This document shows, in pieces, positions 1 to 5,097 of a stretch of DNA of 5,097 nt. The notes beneath the pieces are model-generated. The model ran no database searches. It worked only from the letters and a program-made list of their open reading frames with translations, and had not been told where the DNA came from. Source of the DNA: Bacillota bacterium (GTDB taxonomy: Bacteria; Bacillota; Clostridia; Lachnospirales; Lachnospiraceae); the NCBI GenBank assembly GCA_023420935.1, contig JAEZUR010000068.1, forward strand, positions 1 to 5,097. The letters are read 5' to 3'. The position numbers and the translations under genes are program-made. How positions within the stretch are numbered: position 1 is the first letter of the stretch; every line of letters starts with the position of its first letter.

Positions 1-2
1 TT

Positions 3-341
3 TTTAATGTATTAATGGGAGATATGAGCATTGTTGGCCCCAGGCCGGAGCGACCATTCTTTGTTGAACAATTTAAGGCGGAAATTCCGGAATATATGTA
101 TCGCCATAACGTGAAGCCAGGTATTACCGGGCTGGCACAGGTAAATGGTAAATATAATACCACACCTTATGACAAACTTATTTATGATCTGATTTATATA
201 CAAAAGTGCAATATAGTAACAGATTTGGTCATTATGCTGCAAACAATACGAGTTCTGGTGACCAAGAGCAGTACCGAGGGCGTTGGAGCAAAAGATGAAA
301 AAGTTGATTTGTCCAGATATGAGATTAATGAGATAGGCTGA
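3..341 (+). CDS. Initiating sugar-phosphate transferase (polyprenyl glycosylphosphotransferase), C-terminal part
   Basis: This is the 3' part of a gene whose start lies upstream of the window; the frame is open from base 3, giving 112 visible residues before TGA. The family transfers a sugar 1-phosphate from a nucleotide sugar to undecaprenyl phosphate at the inner face of the membrane, the first step of polysaccharide assembly (WbaP/WcaJ/PglC superfamily). Visible family marks are FNVLMGDMSIVGPRPERPFF at the edge of the window, KPGITGLAQVNG at visible residues 38-49, and DLIYI at 62-66, followed by the usual hydrophobic stretch and a short charged tail. The catalytic Asp-Glu pair and the membrane helix would be upstream and cannot be checked. 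The ATG at 15 lies inside the conserved core, so it is not a real start. The donor sugar (Gal, Glc, GalNAc, QuiNAc and others occur in the family) cannot be read from this part. The family call is very secure. Confidence 0.95.
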   Translation, partial: FNVLMGDMSIVGPRPERPFFVEQFKAEIPEYMYRHNVKPGITGLAQVNGKYNTTPYDKLIYDLIYIQKCNIVTDLVIMLQTIRVLVTKSSTEGVGAKDEKVDLSRYEINEIG

Positions 342-410
342 TTTTTTATTTGCAAAAAAACAGGTTCGCGATGTATTAAATAAAGAATAGGAATAATTCG
401 ATAAACTAAC

Positions 411-416
411 AGGAGA
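411..416 (+). promoter_or_regulatory. Ribosome-binding site of the ABC permease gene
   Basis: AGGAGA lies 5 bases upstream of the ATG at 422, a near-consensus Shine-Dalgarno site at good spacing. It supports 422 as the start and shows the gene has its own initiation signal after the 80-base gap behind the sugar transferase. Confidence 0.8.
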
Positions 417-421
417 ATAGA

Positions 422-1273
422 ATGCGTTTACAACAGGAACAATGGACAAGTATTATCAAACCAAGTAACGGATGGTTTGATATTGATTTTAGAGGACTTT
501 GGCACTATCGTGATTTAATAGCAATGATGGTGAAGAGAGATTTTGTAGCTTTTTATAAACAAACCATCTTAGGACCATTATGGTTTTTATTGCAGCCGTT
601 ACTTACCACTATTGTATTTACTATTGTATTTGGGCAGATTGCTAAATTGCCAACTAACGGATTGCCACAAGTCTTATTTTATTTATCAGGGACAGTTATG
701 TGGAATTATTTTGCGGCATGTTTGAACACTACCTCTAATACCTTTGTGGCTAATGCCAATATTTTTGGCAAAGTATATTTTCCCAGGCTAGTTATACCTA
801 TTTCTGTGGTAATTACCAATATGTTATCATTCGGAATTCAAGTTGTATTATTTTTGGTGATATTAATCTTCTTCATCTGCCAGGGGGCAGCTGTTACCCC
901 AAATTTTTGGATTTTAGTTACGCCGCTTTTACTATTGCAAATGGCCTGTTTGGGCCTAGGGTGCGGCATTATAGTGTCTTCCATGACGACCAAATACCGT
1001 GACTTATCGTTATTAGTTACCTTTGGTGTTCAGCTTTGGATGTATGCCACACCGGTAGTATATCCAGTTTCTATGGCAAGTGGATTCATGAGCTGGGTTT
1101 TAATCTTCAATCCCATGACAGCGATTATCGAAATCTTTCGCTACGCCTTTCTTGGAGGGCAGATGGTTCCTTTATGGTACTGGCTTGTTAGTGGTGCAAT
1201 TACCCTAATTTTATTCATGACTGGTATTATTCTATTCAGTAAAGTTGAGAAAAACTTTATGGATACAGTGTGA
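422..1273 (+). CDS. wzm: ABC-2 type polysaccharide export permease (Wzm family)
   Basis: This 283-residue protein has the usual length for the membrane subunit of O-antigen/teichoic-acid-type ABC exporters, which move a lipid-linked polysaccharide from the cytoplasmic to the outer face of the inner membrane. After an amphipathic N-terminus it carries the family motif YKQTILGPLW (residues 45-54). By eye, hydrophobic segments lie near 52-73, 84-104, 123-153, 162-187, 196-216 and 250-273, matching the six-helix fold. Other conserved patches are NANIFGKVYFPR (111-122), KYRDL (191-195) after helix 4, FRYAFLGG (239-246) and the closing FSKVEKNFMDTV (272-283). The ATG at 422 is supported by AGGAGA at 411-416. 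The stop overlaps the upstream reach of the next frame (TGA at 1271-1273), and the ATPase gene starts 14 bases later, so the two are surely co-translated. Family and role are clear; the polymer exported is not. Confidence 0.95.
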   Translation: MRLQQEQWTSIIKPSNGWFDIDFRGLWHYRDLIAMMVKRDFVAFYKQTILGPLWFLLQPLLTTIVFTIVFGQIAKLPTNGLPQVLFYLSGTVMWNYFAACLNTTSNTFVANANIFGKVYFPRLVIPISVVITNMLSFGIQVVLFLVILIFFICQGAAVTPNFWILVTPLLLLQMACLGLGCGIIVSSMTTKYRDLSLLVTFGVQLWMYATPVVYPVSMASGFMSWVLIFNPMTAIIEIFRYAFLGGQMVPLWYWLVSGAITLILFMTGIILFSKVEKNFMDTV

Positions 1274-1276
1274 TAA

Positions 1277-1282
1277 GTGAGG
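1277..1282 (+). promoter_or_regulatory. Ribosome-binding site deciding the start of the ATPase gene
   Basis: GTGAGG ends 5 bases before the ATG at 1288. The alternative GTG at 1270, in the same frame and overlapping the permease stop, has no purine-rich site at suitable distance. The ATG also begins the typical family N-terminus MSDTVIKVENLSK, so 1288 is the better start. Confidence 0.65.
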
Positions 1283-1287
1283 ATATT

Positions 1288-2592
1288 ATGTCAGACACAG
1301 TGATAAAAGTTGAGAATTTGTCAAAGCAATATCAATTAGGTACTATTGGATCTGGTACGTTATATCGAGATTTGCAAAGCTGGTGGGCGAAGGTTCGTGG
1401 GAAGGAAGACCCTAACACACAACTGGGTAAATGGGATGCATCGCAAATGGACAGCGATAAGTCTTTTTGGGCATTGAAGGATGTTTCTTTTGAAGTAAAG
1501 CAAGGAGATGTGCTCGGTATTATCGGGCGTAATGGTGCGGGAAAGTCTACCTTGCTTAAAGTATTATCTCGTGTAACAGGCCCTTCTAGCGGGGCAATAA
1601 AGATCAAAGGACGGGTTGCCAGTTTATTAGAAGTTGGGACAGGATTTCATCCTGAATTATCAGGTAGAGAAAATATATATTTGAACGGTACTATTCTTGG
1701 TATGCGAAAAACGGAGATAGATCGTAAGTTTGATGAAATAGTGGAGTTTGCGGAGATTGAGAAGTTTATTGATACTCCAGTGAAAAGATATTCTTCAGGT
1801 ATGTATGTGCGATTAGCTTTTGCGGTGGCAGCGCATCTTGATCCAGAGATATTGATTGTGGATGAGGTTTTGGCGGTAGGGGACGTAGAATTTCAGAAAA
1901 AGTGTTTAGGTAAGATGAGAGATGTAGGCAATGAAGGCCGTACAGTTTTATTTGTTAGCCATAATATGGTTGCAATTGAACAGATGTGTCGTAGTGCGCT
2001 CTTGTTAGAAAGTGGTCGTCTGTGGCATCAGTCTAATAACGTAAGGGATATAATAATAAAATATTTAAACACTAGTAGCGATGCTAAGCATGCGTCATGG
2101 GTGAATGATAGTGACCAATACAGTAATGTCTACTTTCAACCACTACAATTCTTTATTGGAGATAGAGTGGGAAATCGCATATCTATGCCGACGAGTAATG
2201 ACAAAGAAATGTATGTTCATATTGTAGGTAAGACCGAGCAACTGGATGGTGCATTGCAAGTAGGATATGCTCTCTATGATGAAAGTGAGCGTTTAATATA
2301 CTGGAGTTGCTTTAATGATATGAAAGAAGAGCAATGGCCTGTAATGACTCTTGGTGAAAATCACATAGTATCGCTGATTCCCCCAAGATTTCTTAATCAA
2401 GGTAGTTATCGTCTTGAATTAATCAATGCTCTTTACTATAGAGAATGGATTAATCAACCCCTGGAGAACTCACCAACAATAACCCTAAATATTCAAGGTG
2501 GACTAAGCGATTCGCCATATTGGCTAACAAAAAGGCCTGGTATATTAGCCCCTGTTTTTAATTGGGAGAAAATAGAAATAGGAGAAGCATAA
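1288..2592 (+). CDS. wzt: Polysaccharide ABC exporter ATP-binding protein with C-terminal glycan-binding domain (Wzt family)
   Basis: This 434-residue ATPase is the partner of the permease just upstream and powers export of the lipid-linked polymer. The nucleotide-binding domain (about 1-260) has Walker A GRNGAGKS (80-87), the family-specific segment LLEVGTGFHPELSGREN (113-129), signature YSSGM (168-172, in place of LSGGQ, as usual in this family), Walker B ending in D192-E193, and switch histidine H225 in VSHN. A family-typical insert precedes the Walker A region (about 18-60, including WWAKVRGKEDP). From about 265 to the end there is an extra beta-rich domain closing with YWLTKRPGILAP and W426, like the Wzt C-terminal domain that in E. 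coli O8/O9a binds the modified chain end. All catalytic residues are present. I chose ATG 1288 over GTG 1270 because of its ribosome-binding site and family alignment. The TAA stop overlaps the next start by one base (TAATG), indicating translational coupling. Confidence 0.95.
   Translation: MSDTVIKVENLSKQYQLGTIGSGTLYRDLQSWWAKVRGKEDPNTQLGKWDASQMDSDKSFWALKDVSFEVKQGDVLGIIGRNGAGKSTLLKVLSRVTGPSSGAIKIKGRVASLLEVGTGFHPELSGRENIYLNGTILGMRKTEIDRKFDEIVEFAEIEKFIDTPVKRYSSGMYVRLAFAVAAHLDPEILIVDEVLAVGDVEFQKKCLGKMRDVGNEGRTVLFVSHNMVAIEQMCRSALLLESGRLWHQSNNVRDIIIKYLNTSSDAKHASWVNDSDQYSNVYFQPLQFFIGDRVGNRISMPTSNDKEMYVHIVGKTEQLDGALQVGYALYDESERLIYWSCFNDMKEEQWPVMTLGENHIVSLIPPRFLNQGSYRLELINALYYREWINQPLENSPTITLNIQGGLSDSPYWLTKRPGILAPVFNWEKIEIGEA
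2580..2585 (+). promoter_or_regulatory. Ribosome-binding site of the methyltransferase-acyltransferase gene
   Basis: AGGAGA sits inside the end of the ATPase gene, 6 bases before the ATG at 2592. It decides for this ATG over the in-frame TTG at 2562, which would add 10 residues overlapping the ATPase frame and has no comparable site. Confidence 0.8.
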
Positions 2593-3767
2593 TGTTTTTT
2601 CCAGAACGAATAACATTGATAAATCAGGGCGATAAAGTTCTTGAAATTGGTCCGGGAGGGTTACCGCATCCACGTTCTGATGTTTTTTTAGAACTCAACA
2701 TAGTCGATGCTGATATGGCCCGAGCACAAAGAGGGTTCGTTCCGAAGCCGAACTTAACTAAGCCTATCGTCTACTATGACGGGCATAAATTTCCTTTTCG
2801 AGATAATGAGTTTGATTATATAATTTGTTCGCATGTTATTGAACACGTTTCCCGAGAACAATTGGATTTGTTTATATCTGAAATGCAACGAGTTGCGCGA
2901 AAGGGCTATATTGAATTTCCTACAGTATTTTATGAACTGATTAACTATCAACCAGTCCATTTGTATCTTATGAATTTTCGTGGACACAAAATCTTATTTA
3001 TGGACAAACAAAAATTCAAAAGCAATAATATTCACCGAATTTATAGAGAAATGTTTTATGGTCGCGATGCTTATATGAAAGAGTCTTTTCAAAAATATAA
3101 AGAACTTTTCTTTAGCGGGTTTGAATGGAAAGATAAAATCGAATATGCTTTTACTGAATCTTATGATGAGCTTGTTAATGATGAAGACTATAATCTATTT
3201 CACAATTATTTTTCCCGATTAGAGCCATATGCAGAAAAAGATTATGCCAGATCATTGAAAAGAAGCCTTGTCAATTTGTTGGTAAAAGTGAAAAATAAAT
3301 TTAGACATTCTTATATTAATAAAACGGCAGAAATTGAAAAAAAAAAATTAGTAAAAATTCATCCAACAGCTGAAATAAAAGATTATGTTATTATAAAGAC
3401 ATATAAAAATCCGGTTATAATTGAGGAATATTCACAGATAAATCCGTTTTGTGTTATTTATGGTGGTAGCGGTGTTTATATAGGTAAAAATGTTATGATT
3501 GCTCCGCATTGTATGATAGCCGCTGGAAACCATGATTTCAAACAAATTGATACACCAATGCGATTTGCCGGGTCTATTTCTAAAGGGCCAATAAGGATAG
3601 AGGATAACGTGTGGATTGGTGCTAATTCGACAATATGTGACGGAGTTACAATTGGTCGTGATGCGGTTGTAGCAGCAAACAGTGTAATTCGAACCGATGT
3701 AGAACCTTATAGCATAGTATCTGGAGTGCCTGCACGTGTTATAGGAAATAGATTAAAGGCAACTTAA
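2592..3767 (+). CDS. Two-domain protein: SAM-dependent methyltransferase fused to hexapeptide-repeat acyltransferase
   Basis: This 391-residue protein joins two modifying activities. Residues 1 to about 120 hold a class I methyltransferase core: SAM-binding motif KVLEIGPGGLPHPRSD (15-30) and HVIEHV (81-86) after FPFRDNEFDYIIC. Residues about 120-250 are a mixed, charged region with several aromatic residues that may complete the methyltransferase or bind substrate. From IHPTAEI (256 on) to the end there is a left-handed beta-helix acyltransferase of the maltose/galactoside acetyltransferase type, with hexapeptide-like repeats, AAGNHDF containing the probable catalytic H314, VWIGANSTICDGVTIG, and the closing SGVPARVIGNR. 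Such enzymes usually move an acetyl group from acetyl-CoA to a sugar hydroxyl or amine. The inferred role is methylation plus acetylation of the exported glycan or of a precursor sugar. The position directly after wzt, with a one-base stop/start overlap, suggests work linked to export. An 11-A run (3337-3347) marks the junction. No in-frame start with a ribosome-binding site precedes the second domain, so it appears to be made only as a fusion. The substrate is unknown. Confidence 0.85.
   Translation: MFFPERITLINQGDKVLEIGPGGLPHPRSDVFLELNIVDADMARAQRGFVPKPNLTKPIVYYDGHKFPFRDNEFDYIICSHVIEHVSREQLDLFISEMQRVARKGYIEFPTVFYELINYQPVHLYLMNFRGHKILFMDKQKFKSNNIHRIYREMFYGRDAYMKESFQKYKELFFSGFEWKDKIEYAFTESYDELVNDEDYNLFHNYFSRLEPYAEKDYARSLKRSLVNLLVKVKNKFRHSYINKTAEIEKKKLVKIHPTAEIKDYVIIKTYKNPVIIEEYSQINPFCVIYGGSGVYIGKNVMIAPHCMIAAGNHDFKQIDTPMRFAGSISKGPIRIEDNVWIGANSTICDGVTIGRDAVVAANSVIRTDVEPYSIVSGVPARVIGNRLKAT
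3337..3347 (+). repeat. A11 homopolymer at the domain junction (potential slippage site)
   Basis: Eleven consecutive A bases encode the end of E249 and K250-K252, just ahead of the beta-helix domain. Reading one base longer gives a TGA at 3371-3373, and one base shorter gives TAG at 3349-3351. Slippage in either direction would therefore produce a methyltransferase-only protein of roughly 250-260 residues. The tract is plainly visible; its use as a slippage or phase-variation site is inference. Confidence 0.6.
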
Positions 3768-3788
3768 TATGTTTTATTGCTGCTAATT

Positions 3789-3794
3789 AGGAGG
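3789..3794 (+). promoter_or_regulatory. Consensus ribosome-binding site for a GTG-start gene
   Basis: A perfect AGGAGG stands 7 bases before the GTG at 3802, inside the 34-base gap after the fusion gene. It decides for the non-ATG start and is the strongest translation signal in the window. Confidence 0.85.
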
Positions 3795-3801
3795 TAGAGT
3801 T

Positions 3802-4500
3802 GTGTCAATTGTTGGATTGCAAAATGAGGTAAATCGCAATGCTTGGATTGAGAGAAAATTAAAAGAAATTCCAGATGGATGGCATATCCTTGATGCTGGA
3901 GCTGGGGAGCGGCGATGCAAACCATATTGTGCACATCTTTGTTACACTTCGCAAGACTTTGGACAATATACAGGGTGCGGGGATAAGAAAGGTTTGCAAA
4001 CTGGCTCATGGAATCAGGAAAATCTGGATATTATCTCTGACATAGCCGAAATCCCAAGGCCTGACTTGTTTTTTGATGCTATCATGTGTATAGAAGTATT
4101 TGAACATCTTCCAGCCCCCTTATTGGCGCTGAAGGAATTCTCACGATTACTTAGGCCCGGGGGGGTATTACTACTTACAGCTCCCTTTTGTAGCCTCACA
4201 CATTTCGCACCTTTTCACTTTTCTGCTGGGTTTAATAGTTATTGGTATGAAAAGCACTTGCCTGAATATGGGTTCAAAATTCTTGAACTTGAAAAGAACG
4301 GAAATTACTTTGAGTATTTAGCGCAAGAAATACGAAGAATTGATTGGGTTGCCAATAAGTACACAAATTGTAAAGCTAATCTGTTTGAACACTGGATAGT
4401 GAAAAGTTTATTAAAGAGACTCGAAAAATTAAGTAGAAGAGATACGGGGTCGAACGAAATTTTGTATTTCGGATGCCACGTGCTTGCTATAAAGGAATAG
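3802..4500 (+). CDS. Class I SAM-dependent methyltransferase (Methyltransf_11-like)
   Basis: This is a 232-residue stand-alone methyltransferase with a GTG start supported by AGGAGG at 3789-3794. The SAM-binding loop is ILDAGAGERR (29-38). It is followed by a stretch with SQDFGQY and GLQTGSW that lies where the core fold has its second strand, then DIAEIP, the EVFEHLP motif (98-104) and the strand LLRPGGVLLLTAPF. The C-terminal part, with FSAGFNSYWYEKHLPEYGF and YLAQEIRR, has the look of a subfamily often found in polysaccharide loci, where it likely shapes the acceptor site. No membrane segment or signal peptide is seen, so it should act in the cytoplasm. It probably methylates a sugar of the growing or finished chain, or a nucleotide sugar; target and position are unknown. 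It lies 34 bases after the fusion gene and 3 bases before the fucosyltransferase gene. The methyltransferase call is secure and the glycan role is inferred from context. Confidence 0.88.
   Translation: MSIVGLQNEVNRNAWIERKLKEIPDGWHILDAGAGERRCKPYCAHLCYTSQDFGQYTGCGDKKGLQTGSWNQENLDIISDIAEIPRPDLFFDAIMCIEVFEHLPAPLLALKEFSRLLRPGGVLLLTAPFCSLTHFAPFHFSAGFNSYWYEKHLPEYGFKILELEKNGNYFEYLAQEIRRIDWVANKYTNCKANLFEHWIVKSLLKRLEKLSRRDTGSNEILYFGCHVLAIKE
4491..4496 (+). promoter_or_regulatory. Ribosome-binding site of the fucosyltransferase gene
   Basis: AAAGGA, inside the last codons of the preceding methyltransferase gene, lies 7 bases before the ATG at 4504. It supports this start, which also matches the family N-terminus. 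Confidence 0.65.
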
Positions 4501-4503
4501 TAA

Positions 4504-5097
4504 ATGGTAATAGTGCAGTTAAATGGCGGATTAGGAAATCAAATGTTTCAGTATGCTTTAGGGCGGCATATTTCACTTAGACTAAAGACTACCTTTAAAA
4601 TTGATACCCATATGTATGGAAATTATAAACTCCGTGATTATGAATTAGGATGTTTTAATTGTGTTGAAAATTTTGCTTCTGAAAACGAGGTGCGAGAGTA
4701 TCACTTATTTGGTAGGAATAGGCATATTTGGATGCTAAAAAGATATTTTTTGCGGCCATGGAATCTTTTTAATAAGTTATCTGTTGTTCAAGAAAAGTTT
4801 TTCCATTTTGATGCTGATGTTGTTAATATGACTGGTGATTTGTATTTTAGAGGATATTGGCAAAGTGAAAAATATTTTAGTAGTATCGAAGATGTAATTC
4901 GTGGGGACTTTACTCTGCGTATTCCAATTGATAAAGAATGCCATAATATGTTAGATGATATCCAATGTACGGAGTCAGTTTCTGTTCATATTAGAAGAGG
5001 CGATTATATTACAAATGCTACAACCAATTTACACCATGGAGTCATGCCGTTAGAATACTATATGCAAGCGATGGACTATATACAGTCAATCCACAGG
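4504..5097 (+). CDS. Glycosyltransferase family 11 (alpha-1,2-fucosyltransferase type), N-terminal part
   Basis: The frame is open from ATG 4504 to the window edge, giving 198 codons without a stop; bacterial members are usually about 290-300 residues, so roughly two thirds are visible. It starts MVIVQLNGGLGNQMFQYALG, the hallmark N-terminus of GT11. It then has NYKLRDYELG (about 40-49), RGYWQSEKYF near 117-126, and the donor-binding motif HIRRGDY at 162-168, whose arginine contacts GDP-fucose in related alpha-1,2/alpha-1,6-fucosyltransferases. The expected reaction is transfer of L-fucose from GDP-fucose to a sugar of the lipid-linked chain in the cytoplasm. The start is fixed by AAAGGA at 4491-4496 and lies 3 bases after the previous stop, so the two genes are co-transcribed. 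Acceptor sugar and exact linkage cannot be read from the sequence, and the C-terminal motifs are outside the window. Confidence 0.93.
   Translation, partial: MVIVQLNGGLGNQMFQYALGRHISLRLKTTFKIDTHMYGNYKLRDYELGCFNCVENFASENEVREYHLFGRNRHIWMLKRYFLRPWNLFNKLSVVQEKFFHFDADVVNMTGDLYFRGYWQSEKYFSSIEDVIRGDFTLRIPIDKECHNMLDDIQCTESVSVHIRRGDYITNATTNLHHGVMPLEYYMQAMDYIQSIHR

Noticed and set aside
341..361. A T-rich stretch followed by an A7 run after the sugar transferase stop, resembling a terminator.
   Set aside because: The pairing would be only T-A with almost no loop constraint and no G+C stem, and no U-tract follows the would-be hairpin.
342..421. Possible promoter in the 80-base gap before wzm: TTGCAA at 350-355, 18-base spacer, TATTAA at 374-379.
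   Set aside because: Each hexamer matches the sigma-70 consensus at only 4 of 6 positions and the region is A+T-rich, so such matches are expected by chance; the surrounding genes look like one operon.
12..449. Open minus-strand frame of 145 codons at the left edge, and other minus-strand frames at 1332-1607, 2754-2987, 3764-4009 and 4014-4199.
   Set aside because: All lie opposite strongly supported coding sequence, have no recognisable motifs and are explained as antisense shadows of real genes.
1270..1287. GTG at 1270 as the start of the ATPase gene, overlapping the permease stop.
   Set aside because: It has no ribosome-binding site and adds six residues not typical of the family; ATG 1288 has GTGAGG at good spacing.
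2562..2591. TTG at 2562 as the start of the fusion gene.
   Set aside because: It would overlap the ATPase by 31 bases, has no suitable ribosome-binding site, and its extra residues are arginine-rich read-through of the Shine-Dalgarno region.
3276..3360. A separate internal start for the acyltransferase domain (in-frame TTG or GTG codons at 3276, 3279 and 3288).
   Set aside because: None has a purine-rich site at proper distance, and no in-frame ATG occurs between these codons and the first beta-helix repeats.

Overview
The window is a stretch of a surface-polysaccharide biosynthesis and export locus. All genes are on the + strand and tightly packed, which suggests one operon cut at both ends. 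The order is: the C-terminal part of an initiating sugar-phosphate transferase (3-341); an ABC-2 permease of the Wzm type (422-1273); its Wzt-type ATPase with a C-terminal glycan-binding domain (best start 1288, end 2592); a two-domain protein joining a methyltransferase to a hexapeptide-repeat acyltransferase (2592-3767); a second, stand-alone methyltransferase (3802-4500); and the first 198 codons of a GT11-family fucosyltransferase (4504 to the window end). I see no RNA genes, mobile elements, CRISPR arrays or convincing terminators.

How the genes fit together (inference from families and context): the sugar transferase loads the first sugar phosphate on undecaprenyl phosphate. Glycosyltransferases such as the GT11 enzyme extend the chain in the cytoplasm, and the methyl- and acyltransferases decorate it. 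Wzm/Wzt then export the finished polymer. The C-terminal extension of Wzt implies that a particular glycan or its terminal modification is recognised before export. The adjacent modifying enzymes are therefore good candidates for making the recognised chain end.

Organism: the DNA looks A+T-rich by eye, with strong AGGAG-type ribosome-binding sites, one GTG start, and a sugar transferase whose C-terminus resembles those common in Firmicutes. An O-antigen-type ABC exporter with a Wzt carbohydrate-binding domain points to a lipopolysaccharide O-chain in a Gram-negative organism (Negativicutes would fit both signals) or to a Gram-positive cell-wall or S-layer glycan. The sequence alone does not settle this.

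The most unusual items are the methyltransferase-acyltransferase fusion and an 11-A homopolymer exactly at its domain junction. Both alternative frames after that tract hit a stop almost at once, so slippage would release a methyltransferase-only protein.
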